Assembly (NCBI GenBank): GCA_014155875.1 | Contig: JACEFZ010011691.1 | Location: 255,001 to 319,000 of the forward strand | Source of the DNA: Cepaea nemoralis | Lineage: Eukaryota; Mollusca; Gastropoda; Stylommatophora; Helicidae | Reading direction: 5' to 3' | Length of the DNA: 64,000 nucleotides | Part shown: positions 1 to 9,513 of the stretch, one piece after another | Layout: each line of letters starts with the position of its first letter | Position numbering within the stretch: the first letter of the stretch is position 1 | The notes under the pieces: model-generated | What the model saw: only the letters and a program-made list of their open reading frames with translations | Told to the model about the DNA's origin: nothing | Database searches by the model: none | Program-made: the position numbers and the translations under genes

Positions 1-212
1 TTCATCAACATGGATGAAAACATGAGGCTGAACAGTGTTGGTGCCCGGACACATCCGTGCTTCACTCCATTGGTGACGGGAAAGGGTTCAGACAGTTCAC
101 CATTTTCCTGTACTCTTGCCTGCATGCCATCATGAAATAGCCGCACTATTTGGACAAACTTTCGTGGACAGCCATATTTTGCCATGATCTTCCACAGTCT
201 TTCTCGGCTGAT
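1..212 (-). pseudogene. LINE reverse transcriptase fragment running off the left edge
   Basis: Read on the minus strand, about 70 codons are open from roughly 210 to 1. They match the middle of a non-LTR retrotransposon reverse transcriptase: a segment like RERLWKIMAKYGCP, then FHDGMQARVQ, then the conserved motif B region NGVKHGCVRAPTLFS. Most families have GVKQGC here, so the Gln is replaced by His. The fragment starts abruptly near 212 and continues past the window edge. It is a dead, truncated copy. The family resembles APE-type LINEs often annotated as CFDP2-like; the exact clade is not assigned. Confidence 0.75.
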
Positions 213-463
213 TTCAATGTTAGTTTGTTAGTTAGTCGACAGATCATCCTCATAGCAGATGGAACCATTCAGTCCATAAGTGCTCGGATCTCTCCTCAGT
301 AAATCCCGCAGCGTGTATCAACTGAAAACACCAGTTCTGTGTTGGTTTATTAATCTTCTTTGGCTTCCCGCACAGTCTTCTTGTTTGGCTACACGTCTTT
401 TAATTTGCTGTTGTCGCAGTCTGACCACTACAATACAAAGAAACCCCTTTATTGGTGAGTGGT
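213..463. other. unassigned stretch
   Basis: No gene or clear repeat is seen. At 221-241 there is a run of gttagttagtc-like bases resembling the tail of the 525-bp element described at 62386-62910, followed within 35 bases by atggaaccatt, which resembles the other end of that element. This may be a nearly deleted copy, but the match is too short to be sure. Confidence 0.3.
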
Positions 464-722
464 AGACTCTGGGACGAAGGATTTACAATGCTCTACGTAA
501 TCCCGCATAAGGCGTTAGAAACACAGCTGTGGGAGATTTGGGTGCAGACCGCCTTGTGTTGATTTTCATTCAATGCCATGAATCATGAGCTGCTGTCGTT
601 TAGAAGCAATGAGAAACTACTGAAAGTAAATTCGCCAAGAGATCACAAAACAAAACAAAAAAAAAAAAAAAAAAAAAAAAGCAGGAGTTGACTGCGACGT
701 CCTGCAAAGGGATATGCAACTT
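464..722 (+). mobile_element. SINE family B, full-length copy with internal poly(A)
   Basis: First of about eleven copies of the same tRNA-derived SINE in this window. The 5' part is a decayed tRNA-like head; the body carries the diagnostic segment with agcaatgagaaactactgaa (agcaatggcaaactactgaa in most copies), and the tail reads gttgactgcgacgtcctgc followed by a (gg)atatgcaac end. A 24-base A run at 657-680 interrupts the body before the tail. Other copies: 1792-2035, 6020-6440 (two), 6732-6945, 10541-10776, 31570-31672, 48098-48345, 50493-50745, 51797-52036 and 56140-56335. Confidence 0.8.
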
Positions 723-756
723 TTTGTTTTATTGGTGATTTATTTCCATCTTGTAA

Positions 757-1190
757 ATGGCTATCTTTCCAATTGCATCATACGACTGTGAGACCTGGTC
801 ACTTACAAAACAAGCTGAACAGCGCATAAATGCCTTTGAATATAAATGTTATAGACGAGTTCTAAGAATATCTTGGATAAAGAAAAGAATAAATGTATCC
901 ATACTTCAAGAGCTCAATTCTATATTGAAGAAGGCTGGCTACTAAGGACGATAAAACAAAGAAAATTTATATATTTTGGTCACTTGAAGCGTCACAAAAG
1001 TTTGGAGAGAACAATAATGGAGGGGTATATGCCTGGGAAGAGAGGAAGAAGAAGGCCAAAGAGAAGATGGGATCTGGATGTGGCGGATGATCTCCAGATG
1101 GGTGTATCGGACGCGGGACATCTTGCTTATGATTGAGAGGTTTACCGGAAGGTTGTTATGGGAGCGAGGTTCTGCAAAGGACATGTTACT
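757..1190 (+). pseudogene. LINE ORF2 C-terminal fragment
   Basis: Two overlapping open frames (757-945 and 873-1136) give the typical tail of an APE-type LINE: YDCETWSLTKQAEQRINAFE, then YRRVLRISWIKK, IKQRKFIYFGHLKRH, LERTIMEGYMPGKRGRRRP and a basic tail. A frameshift near 930-945 splits them and a TGA follows at 1134. Downstream codons to about 1190 (EVYRKVVMGARFCKG) still match the family. It is 5'-truncated and dead. This is the same segment (LERT..EG..PG) that flanks the 20-bp satellite at 11.5 and 22.6 kb and recurs at 38083-38350. Confidence 0.8.
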
Positions 1191-1790
1191 GAATGAATGA
1201 ATGACATGGTTATGTTTGCCAGTGCGATGTTGTTTAAATCTCCACAAGGTATTTTCCTTCAGATATTACGACTGTTCCTAGAGAATTGTAACGATAAACT
1301 TGTCTAGGATGTTCCCATTTCCTTGGGTACTACATTGTGGAATTTCTGCCTTCTTGGAGACGACCATCATTTATGTTTTCTTACAATCCTAACCCTAATT
1401 GTTACCCCCGCTCTGGATGTCTATCAACAGCTCAGAATGTGTGCTCATGCCGTACCTAAAGGGTCCCTCAATTGCTATCTCTGTGCACCATGATGTCAAC
1501 AGTGTCCACTGCTCTGTACCTCTTCCCTCTACTTCTTTAAGCGCCCATCAATATCTGTTAATTTATTTTTGACGTGAACTAAACAAACGGGCCTTGGATT
1601 TTTTAATATAAATATAGAAGATATGGTGATATCACAGAAATAGATCGTGCCTAAATGCAATTACAGTAAATGATATTGTTTTGCGGGAAAGTACAGAAAT
1701 TCAAATATCCAGGCACGTGAATTCGTAACGCGGGATTGCCGTTATAAAACAAAGCATGCCCCAGAAATATTGTCGTGATGAGGGTAACAT
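1191..1790. other. intergenic sequence without recognised features
   Basis: About 600 bases with no convincing exon. Short segments near 1300-1400 weakly resemble the sequence at 22690-22780, to the right of the big satellite, which suggests shared LINE-derived origin. Confidence 0.4.
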
Positions 1791-1791
1791 T

Positions 1792-2035
1792 AGCGCCTCT
1801 AAACATCTACCGCTGTCAACATAAGCATCTTTCAGCTGATTGTTGATTTCTTGGCAAGATTACGCTCAGTAGTTTGCCATTGCTTTCTGAGCGACCGGCT
1901 CACATACCCTGTAAGTTACAGACGCGGAGAGAACCGATACCGATTCTCGCGCAACGTCACTTTACTTACGAGAGTATATGAGATTACGGAGAATGTCGTG
2001 TAACCCCTAGACCAGGGAGTCCGGCATTTGCCGGT
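1792..2035 (-). mobile_element. SINE family B, minus strand
   Basis: On the minus strand the head reads ccctggtctaggggttaca with a recognisable A-box-like segment; a B-box-like ggttctct follows. The body with agcaatggcaaactactgag and the tail with gttgacagcgg match the other family B copies. Compare the very similar copy at 51797-52036. Confidence 0.8.
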
Positions 2036-2059
2036 GGTTCCGAAATGTCCCACAAATGA

Positions 2060-2420
2060 TTTGATTCCAACAGTTATAAAGCATTTGTCTGGAGATGTTT
2101 GTGAAGATGAAGCGGATGAAATTGTTGACTTCCAGACAGATGGAAATATTCATTTTGAGGCAAGTGCAGAAATGCAATTCAATTATCTAGGCACATAAAT
2201 AACATCAGATGGGAGATGTATTAAAGATAAAAAATCACGGAATAGAATAATGAAAGACTGCATTTTATAACACGAAGAACATCTGATGCAATAAATCAAA
2301 GTCAATGGAAGTTATAGAAAGAATTAGTGCATGCTACATTCAGTACATGGGGCCAGCTTTAGACGTTACTGTGAATCCTGGACAATTATAATAGGGGAAA
2401 CAAATCACAAAGACATTTTC
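2060..2420 (+). pseudogene. decayed LINE fragment
   Basis: Broken frames contain FNYLGT followed by a stop and TSDGRCIKDKKSRNRI, the connector typical of APE-type LINEs (FxYLGSxxTSDGR...). About 120 bases later a degenerate GxxFRRYCESWTI (normally YGSETWTI) follows. Many stops; no function expected. Confidence 0.65.
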
Positions 2421-2539
2421 TTCAATGTGTTGTCACATTATGAGATACAGATACAATTAGATAATCTTATGACAACTGGAAAGATTGGTGGAAAGAGAGA
2501 TAGAGGAAGACAGCAAGAGACAATTATTGCCAACCATGT

Positions 2540-2805
2540 GTCATGTCATTGATTGTGTCAAAATTGTTTGGACATGTTATGAGAAGAAATGAATTGGAGA
2601 CCTTGGTGACAACTGGCAAGATTGAGAGGAACAGACCAAGGGGAAGACCGAGAAGTAAATGCCTGGATGGCTTGGCCACATGGCATGGTCGAGACAATTC
2701 AATTCAATTCAACTTATCAACAGGAACACTGAGCTGATCCGTGACTCTGGTGATCGAGTGAAATGGCGAGTCATGACCGCCCACGCTTTCCGGCACGGCA
2801 CATGA
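2540..2805 (+). pseudogene. LINE C-terminal fragment, FGHVMRR type
   Basis: Encodes FGHVMRRNELETLVTTGKI, then RPRGRPRSKCLDGLATWHGRD, and in a shifted frame a terminal DSGDRVKWRVMTAHAFRHGT followed by TGA. This is the 3' end of the ORF of one LINE family. The same terminus recurs at 3540-3768 and, decayed, at 22925-23140 and on the minus strand at 58895-59100. Confidence 0.8.
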
Positions 2806-3115
2806 TTGAATGATTGTGTCATGGCACGAAATGGTGTCAGCGTACAAATTGATGCATGCCGTTGGAGATTCCAAGATGTGAAGGAACAACATCGCCAACG
2901 CCAATCGGAAAGGCACGTGATGATGTCTATGTGTACAAACAACCAAACAGTCTGAAGAAAGATCAGTGGGAGAAGAGGCCACCGAGGAACCAATGATACT
3001 AGATAGACTAAGACATTGGCATGGAGGTGTATCATCCGAAAAGTTGACCCAAAACACGAAGGGCCAAGATCTGCGGAGAGAAATGATCACCCACGCTAGC
3101 TGGCGAGACTCACGA
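2806..3115 (+). pseudogene. two further LINE 3' termini in tandem
   Basis: Immediately after the previous terminus come the ends of two more LINE ORFs: one at about 2820-2920 ending in RNNIANANRKGT then stop, and one at about 3000-3110 with HWHGGVSSEKLTQNTKG and MITHASWRDS then stop. A (GAT)n-like stretch follows at 3113-3128. The layout suggests repeated insertion of 5'-truncated copies at one spot. Confidence 0.65.
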
Positions 3116-3538
3116 TGATGATGATTATGAGCCCGAGGTCAATCTCGTATAATCTCGCTAATTCCGGCTAATGAAAGTTGAAGGTCGCGATATTTCCGGG
3201 TTAGAGCAGCAGATGACGAGAGGACTGCGAGGCTCCTCTCCATGGGTGAGACACTTTCTGGCAGTTGGTTGTCAGTTTGGTTTAGAAATCTGCTAGCAAT
3301 GTTTGATTCTGTTTATTGTTCGGTTACTTGTGCCAACTGAGTCGGTTTTGCTGTATTATATAGGTCCGCCGAGGAATTTGAACTCGACGATTAAGTTAAG
3401 GCTGGAAAGAAATGAAAGTTGAAATGGCTCCTGTGATGCAATAATTTGTTACATTATTCATTATACATAGGTACGTTTAATTATTTCAAAATGTTCTACA
3501 AATAAATTAATATATAACTACATAATTATATAGACGTA
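3116..3538. other. intergenic sequence without recognised features
   Basis: About 420 bases with no convincing exon or repeat. A/T-rich toward the right end. Confidence 0.4.
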
Positions 3539-3539
3539 G

Positions 3540-3768
3540 ACAGTCACAATTTTTTGGACATGTTATGAGAAGAAATGATTTGGAGAACTTGGTGACAACT
3601 GGTAAGATCGAGGGAAACAGACCAAGGGGAAGACCTAGAAACAAGTATCTGGATGGCTTGGCCTTGTGGCATGGTCGAGACAGAAACACGGAACTGATCC
3701 ACGACTCTGGTGATCGAGTGAGATGGCAGAACATGACCGCCCACGCTTACCGGCATGGCACATGATGG
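3540..3768 (+). pseudogene. LINE C-terminal fragment, best-preserved copy of the FGHVMRR type
   Basis: An open frame reads FGHVMRRNDLENLVTTGKIE, RPRGRPRNKYLDGLALWHG, then ELIHDSGDRVRWQNMTAHAY and RHGT before TGA. It is the cleanest of this group and a useful reference for the other decayed copies. 5'-truncated at about 3540. Confidence 0.8.
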
Positions 3769-4400
3769 ATGGATGGAATTATATAGCTATAGAAAAATGC
3801 AGTACCACGGTACCTTGTTCAAGTCTCTACGTGTATTCGGAGTCAAGATATTAATATTTATCTATGAATAATATAAATTATAAATAGTACAAAACTACTA
3901 CACAAGAAAACTAAACAATTGAAAGTGCTAACTCGGCACTTTGATAACTGATAATTTGTACCCCGACACTGCTCTCAATGTAACTTTTAATGCTCGTGAA
4001 CAAACGCCTTTGTTATCTAATCCAGTCATGGTTGTGTAGGAGTTAATACACTTGCCTTTCAGGACAGTGGGCCGGGTTTAATCTTCAGCAGAGAAAGGAT
4101 AGCTTTTTCCCAGTTAGTGTTTCTTCTAGGGTCATCCAGTCTTATCAAAATGGGGTGCCAATCAATGTTCTGAATTTTCTGGGAGGGAAAGGATGTTGAG
4201 GAAGGTAACAGGTCACTAACTTCATACATCATTGCCTAGAATATGGGACGGCCGAGCATACCCCAACATTAGTATAGTATAGACTATGGGACTACTATCT
4301 TATGTAAGAAGATAGTTGAATTCTTCTTTAACTTTTTTATTCGATGGCCTGGACCATACAGTCAGTATTAACTGTGAGTGTCCAGCTTACACATCAATAC
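3769..4400. other. intergenic sequence with one tRNA-like SINE head
   Basis: Mostly unassigned. At 4030-4090 a tRNA-like pattern is seen: tgtgtaggagttaatacact followed about 30 bases later by gggtttaatc, compatible with A and B boxes of a SINE head. Only one copy is visible, so this is tentative. Confidence 0.35.
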
Positions 4401-4404
4401 AGTG

Positions 4405-5862
4405 GTATTAGTATCAGAATTGTTCTGCGCAGACTTCAAGTCCTAGGAGATCAAGTCTACCTCGAATCACAGTGTGGCTTTCGACAGAACCGGTCTACCA
4501 CTGATATGATATTCTCATTGCGACAAATGCAAGAAAAATGCCGTGAACAGAATCAACCACTGTTTATTGCCTTCATCGACCTCACAAAGGCATTTGATTT
4601 GGTCAGTCGTGAGGGTCTGTTCAAGGCACTAAAGAAGATTGGCTGCCCACCAACTCTTCTGTCCATTGTGGAATCGTTCCACACAGGCATGAAGGGTATA
4701 ATCAAGTTTGATGGTGCAACTTCTGAAGAATTTGAAATCAAGAGTGGAGTTAAGCAAGGTTGTGTACTAGCTCCCACCCTCTTTGAATATACTTTTCACT
4801 TCTACTGAAATATGCATTTCGTGATCAGGATGGTGGTATATACATTCACTCACGCTCAGATGGCGGCCTCTACAATGCTCAGAGATTGAAGGCTAAGACC
4901 AAAATTAGGAGGGTACTGATCAGAGAGTTGCTTTTTGCAGATGATGCTGCAGTTACGACCCACTCTGAGGAAGAATTGCAATGTCTACTATCTGCATTCT
5001 CCAATGCTTGTTCTGAATTTGGTTTAACAATTAGCAAAAAGAAGACACAGATTATGTCACAAGGTGCACATGAGGTACCATCAATCTTTATTGACGACGC
5101 CGAACTAGAGATAGTAGACCATTTTACATATCTAGGATCAGAGGTAAATAGCAAATTATCCCTAGATCAGGAAATCAACATCCGGATTGGTAAGGCAGCA
5201 ACAACAATGAACAGGTTAAGAAAAGAGTCTGGGAGAACAGGAAGCTTACTGCCAAAACAAAAGTCCTTGTCTATCAAGCCTGTGTCCTTAGTACTCTTCT
5301 CTGTGGCAGTGAAACCTGGACAACTTACTCACACCAAGAGAACAATTTAAACAGCTTTCATATGCGGTGTCTGCGAAGAATTCTTGGTATTAAGTGGCAA
5401 GACAAAATCACAAATACTGAAGTATTGGAAAGATCAGGTTGTGTGACAGTTTATTCCATGCTCAGTCTTCGTAGACTTAGATGGATAGGACATCTTAGGA
5501 GGATGGATGATGGTAGAATACCAAAGGATATCTTTTTTGGTGAATTACAGATGGGTAAGAGATCTCAGGGTCGGCCTCTACTACGATACAAAGATGTGTG
5601 TAAGCGGGACATGATTGATACAGGCATTGATAATGCACATTGGGAGCAAGTCGCCGCTGAACGTGTTGCATGGAGGGCAAATATCAGAAATGGAATAAAG
5701 TCAAAGGAGAAAATTATTGCAGAAAAGTCACACACCAAGCGTTTGAGACGTAAGATGGTGCATGATGGTGGAAATGACCACGTGTTCACATGCACCCACT
5801 GTGAACGGACATTTACAGCGCAAATTGGCCTTATCAGTCACACTCGCTACCGCCATAGTTAA
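4405..5862 (+). pseudogene. 5'-truncated LINE ORF2: RT plus C-terminal C2H2 zinc finger
   Basis: Three blocks in three frames (about 4415-4790, 4800-5222, 5225-5862) are collinear parts of one reverse transcriptase ORF. Visible motifs: SQCGFRQNRST; motif A FIDLTKAFD; motif B SGVKQGCVLAPTLF; motif C FADDAA at about 4935-4950; the thumb-side FTYLGSEVNSKLSLD; MRCLRRILGIKWQDK; RRLRWIGHLRRMDD; and at 5790-5855 a C-x2-C-x12-H-x4-H finger ending the ORF. Two small deletions, near 4790 and near 5224, shift the frame, and the 5' half (endonuclease and RT start) is missing. The catalytic motif C is intact, so the copy is fairly young. It belongs to a different family from the LINE at 60653-64000, which has no such finger in view and carries an RNase H. 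Clade not assigned. Confidence 0.9.
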
Positions 5863-6019
5863 AAGTTATTATGCCTTTTTAAAGCACAAACTATCGTCTG
5901 TCAAGACGGCAAGGTGCCAATGGTGGTGGTTAGTATCAAGGTAAATTAGATACAGAGGGTTTATGTGTACATGAGTTTATCAATGAAGGGATTTATCAAT
6001 GAATTAAAAAAAAAATATT

Positions 6020-6440
6020 GCATATCCCTTACAGCAGACTGTGTTGCGTTGTGTTATAACGTGCTGGTATGGGAGCCTGTCGTTCAGAAAGCAATGGCAA
6101 ACTACTGAACGTAACACTTGCCTAGTACATCAACAGCAGCTGAAAAATGCTGGTGTTGACTGCAACTTCCCATAAGGGATACGCAAAAAAAAAAAAAATA
6201 TCCCTTACAGGAGTTGCAGTCAACACCAGCATTTTTCAGCTGCTGTCGATGTACTAGGCAAGTTTTACGATCAGTAGTTCGCCATTGCTTTCTGAACGAC
6301 CAGCTCACATACCCCCAAAAGTTACCAGAGCGGCGTGAACTGCTGCCAGTTTTCACAGCTGCTGTTTTCCCCACGTGGACATACAGGATTATGAATAATG
6401 TTATTAATTCCTTGGCCAGGGAGACCGGCTCAATGAATTA
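6020..6440. mobile_element. two SINE family B copies joined tail to tail
   Basis: A plus-strand partial copy (about 6020-6184) and a minus-strand copy (about 6198-6440) meet at a 14-base A run. The arms 6079-6181 and 6199-6300 are nearly perfect inverted repeats and share a variant, cttgcctagtacatc, not seen in the other copies, so one arm is probably a direct inverted duplicate of the other rather than an independent insertion. Transcripts would fold into a long hairpin. Confidence 0.8.
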
Positions 6441-6625
6441 GTTTGTCAATATATGGGTTTATCAATTAAGGGGTTTATTGATGTATTATTTTATCAAGAT
6501 ATGTGTTTATCAATGAAGGGATTTTTCAATGAATTAGTTTATCAATATATAGGTTTATCAATGAATTAGAATATCAATATATTGGTTTACCAGAATATGT
6601 GTTTATCAATATATGTGTACAGTTT
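6438..6625. repeat. AT-rich degenerate tandem repeat
   Basis: Irregular repeats of tttatcaatatatgtgttta and tttatcaatgaagggattta. Isolated units also occur at 5960-6005, left of the SINE pair, so the inverted SINE pair sits inside this array. Confidence 0.7.
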
Positions 6626-6731
6626 TATGTACACGAGAAAAGAGTGGTATATACCCCTGATCTCTGGGTAAAGGATCAGACATCTTGCCTCCTCAGACAA
6701 GGGCAAGGAACTTCCTATGTGTACATTAAAA

Positions 6732-6945
6732 AGTTAGTTGCATATCCTTTATAAGATGTCGTAGTCAACCCTAGCATTTTTTGGCTGTTTGTTGTGATTT
6801 CTTGGCAAGTTTATGTTCAGTAGTTTACCTTTGTTTTCTTAACGACCCACACTTATATCATTGTATGAAAACTTTGCAAGGCGGTCAGCTTCCAAATCGC
6901 CCGCAGCTATGTTTCAAATGCAGGATTGTGAATTGCGTTTGAAAT
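6732..6945 (-). mobile_element. SINE family B, minus strand
   Basis: Minus-strand copy with the usual body and tail (gttgcatatcctttataaga on the plus strand) and a decayed head at the right end containing a B-box-like segment near 6915. Confidence 0.75.
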
Positions 6946-6954
6946 CCCTTCACC

Positions 6955-7120
6955 ACATTGCTGGCTATGTGTACTTGGGTGCCTAGGTTACATTTCAGAT
7001 AAATATTTATAGCATGTGTGATTCTGGCATATAAATGTGGAATGTCATCCTAGGGAGTTTGTGAACAGTGCTGAGATTCTCTGATGTTCTAGTAAAGCTC
7101 ATGATATACTTATCATTTAT
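6955..7120. repeat. dispersed repeat shared with 9110-9310
   Basis: Segments such as ttatagcatgtgtgattctg and cagtgctgagattctctgat recur with changes at 9160-9245. Nature unknown; possibly a SINE body. Confidence 0.5.
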
Positions 7121-7254
7121 TGGTGATTCATTTATTGAGATTCTCCTTGTGTGATCTATAGGAGACTGGATAACTGATGGATTTATCCATGTGCTATGAA
7201 AGTGACGATAGACTAAAACAAAGCCAGATACTCAGAATGGGATTTTAGGGCCAG

Positions 7255-7435
7255 ATTGTAAGGTGGAAGTGGAGAGAGTTAGCAGTGATTGGACCATATT
7301 GTAAGGTGGAAGTGGAGAGAGTTAACAGTGATTGGACCATATTGTAAGGTGGAAGTGGAGATAGTTAACAGTGATTGGACCATATTGTAAGGTAGAAATG
7401 GAGAGAGTTAACAGTGATTGGAGTTAAGTGTAACA
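7255..7435. repeat. 43-bp tandem repeat, about four copies
   Basis: The unit begins ttgtaaggtggaagtggaga and contains agttaacagtgattggacca. Copies differ by single bases. Confidence 0.85.
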
Positions 7436-7489
7436 GTAAGGTGGTTAGCAGTGATAGTTATTATACTTTGAATAACTGATGTAATACTT

Positions 7490-7602
7490 TCTTCAATAGA
7501 TCTGCTTTCACTGACTGTTCCTGGTGGATTTGTGGTCTTGACTTCATCCAGGTAGCGGCTGTTGGCATCCACTAGTGACATCAGCTGCTCCCTCTGCTCC
7601 AG
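7490..7602 (-). CDS. candidate orphan exon, function unknown
   Basis: On the minus strand an AG at 7604-7603 is followed by about 37 open codons beginning LEQREQLMSLVDANSRYLDE and continuing VKTTNPPGTVSESRS. The frame upstream of the AG has stops, and a possible weak donor (GTATTA) lies near 7490. The amino-acid composition looks like a real, partly helical protein segment, unlike the repeat-derived frames nearby. I do not recognise the protein. It could equally be a chance frame. It would belong to a gene transcribed opposite to CDC42SE. Confidence 0.3.
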
Positions 7603-7739
7603 CTGTCTTCACTAAAGGAGTTTGTGCTTCCCACCTGCAGCTTGTCCATGACTGCAAGCAGTGACAGGTGTCAGCAGGTATTCATTTTCATCATCTTTTC
7701 CTTTGCTTGTTGTCTGCTTTCTGCTCCTTTTTGTCCCCC

Positions 7740-7835
7740 TTCTTCTCTAACTCCCCCTTCTTCTCCTACTCCTTGTCCTGCTCCTTCTTCTCCTACTCCT
7801 TGTCCTGCTCCTTCTTCTACTACTACTGCTACTTC
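7740..7835. repeat. pyrimidine-rich low-complexity segment
   Basis: Repeated ctcctactccttgtcctgct units lead directly into the 27-bp minisatellite. Open frames across it are low-complexity Ser/Pro/Cys-rich and not gene-like. Confidence 0.8.
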
Positions 7836-7844
7836 ATGTCTTCT

Positions 7845-9070
7845 CTCTGTATTGTTCACTCTTCTTCAGTCTCTGTAATGTTCACTCATTCTTCAGTCTC
7901 TGTATTGTTCACTCATTCTTCAGTCTCTGTATTGTTCACTCATTCTTCAGTCTCTGTATAGTTCAATCATTCTTCAGTCTCTGTATTGTTCACTCAATCT
8001 TCCATCTCTGTGTTGTTCACTCAATCTTCCATCTCTGTGTTGTTCACTCAATCTTCCATCTCTGTGTTGTTCACTCAATCTTCTATCTCTGTGATGTTCA
8101 CCCATTCTTCAGTCTCTGTATTGTTCACTCATTCTTCAGTCTCTGTATTGTTCACTCATTCTTCAGTCTCTGTATTGTTCACTCATTCTTCAGTCTCTGT
8201 GGCGAAGTGGTCAAGCCGTTTGACTCATGCTCCGAAGGTTGTGGGTTCGATTCCGGGCTGCACCCTTCGGTTTACGAGTTAAAATGTTTCGGAGACTCCT
8301 GTGGGTCGTCGCTAAAAGCTACAGAGTTCGTGCTTTGTGCGACACTTTCCGTGCTGCGGAAAGAGACTGAGCCATATGGGATAAACCCGGTGCGATGAAG
8401 TCAACCCTGTAAACTTTTTAGTGACTTTTTTCAGTCTCTGTATTGTTCACTCATTCTTCAGTCTGTGTGATGTTCACCCATTCTTCCATCTCTGTGTAGT
8501 TCACTCATTCTTCATTCTCTGTGTAGTTCACTCATTCTTCAGTCTCGGTGTAGTTCACTCATTCTTCAGTCTCTGTGTAGTTCACTCATTCTTCATTCTC
8601 TGTGTAGTTCACTCATTCTTCAGTCTCGGTGTAGTTCACTCATTCTTCATTCTCTGTGTAGTTCACTCATTCTTCAGTCTCTGTGTAGTTCACTCATTCT
8701 TCAGTCTCTGTGTAGTTCACTCATTCTTCAGTCTCGGTGTAGTTCACTCATTCTTCAGTCTCTGTGTAGTTCACTCATTCTTCAGTCTCGGTGTAGTTCA
8801 CTCATTCTTCAGTCTCTGTGTAGTTCACTCAATCTTCCATCTCTGTATTGTTCAATCATTCTTCAGTCTCTGTATTGTTCAATAATTCTTCAGTCTCTGT
8901 GTAGTTCTCTCATTCTTCAGTCTCTGTGTAGTTCACTCATTCTTCAGTCTCTGTGTAGTTCTCTCATTCTTCAGTCTCTGTGTAGTTCTCTCATTCTTCA
9001 GTCTCTGTGTAGGTCACTCATTCTTCAGTCTCTGTATTGTTCACTCTATTCTTCCATCTCTGTATTGTTA
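7845..9070. repeat. 27-bp minisatellite, about 36 copies, split by a SINE
   Basis: The unit begins gttcactcattcttcagtct and ends ctgtatt or ctgtgta. About 13 copies precede and about 23 follow the SINE at 8201-8431. Because 27 is a multiple of three, frames stay open on the plus strand with a 9-residue periodicity; these are not considered genes. Variant order differs on the two sides of the SINE (tattg type on the left, tgtag type mostly on the right). Confidence 0.95.
8201..8431 (+). mobile_element. SINE family A inserted in the 27-bp minisatellite
   Basis: A 231-bp element begins with a tRNA Ser/Leu-like head: A-box-like ggcgaagtggtcaagcc and a good B box, gggttcgattcc, about 8246-8257. 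The body ends with gagccatatgggataaaccc and gtgacttttt. It is flanked by cagtctctgt on both sides (8191-8200 and 8432-8441), consistent with a 10-bp target-site duplication, although the target is itself repetitive. A second copy is at 38356-38600. Confidence 0.85.
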
Positions 9071-9109
9071 AACTATATTACTTTTACACTGTAGATTCTA
9101 TAATAGAGA

Positions 9110-9310
9110 TTCTGCCCATATTGCTGCCAGGCAAAAGTTACACTTACCCACAAAATAACATTTATAGCATATATGATTCCAACATGTGCACATTTGGATC
9201 CTTGTCGCAGAGTTTGTGCACTGTGCTGAGATTCTCCATGTTCTATCAGTGGGAGAAGACTGAAGCCCATATGAAGATATCTGTGTGCAAAGAAAGTGAT
9301 CTTTGACCAG
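9110..9310. repeat. dispersed repeat, second copy of 6955-7120
   Basis: Contains ttatagcatatatgattcca and ctgtgctgagattctccatg, matching 7010-7090 with substitutions. No coding potential recognised. Confidence 0.5.
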
Positions 9311-9428
9311 CAACAAACAACAGCAGAGGCTTTCATGGCATGCCAGGAGAGAATTCCTCAACATCTGCTGTCATCATCATCATGTATCAGATCCTTGCAG
9401 AACATCGCTCTCATTGTGGTCCACGGAC

Positions 9429-9512
9429 GTCAGCATGGCCAAATGGATAAGAGCTCTTGATCTTAAACTTCCAGTGTGCTGATGTCAAGGTAGCGGGTTC
9501 AACCCCTAAACC
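9429..9512 (+). mobile_element. SINE family C, head only
   Basis: tRNA-like head with A-box-like gcatggccaaatggataaga and B-box gggttcaacccc (about 9497-9508). It ends where the oppositely oriented copy begins. Other family C copies: 9514-10147, 32110-32390, 43715-43952, 44345-44640 and 58103-58365. Confidence 0.75.
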
Positions 9513-9513
9513 A

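Noticed and set aside
8201..8290. Functional tRNA gene
   Set aside because: A and B boxes are good, but there is no proper acceptor stem or anticodon arm and a SINE body follows. The same holds for the other tRNA-like heads in the window.
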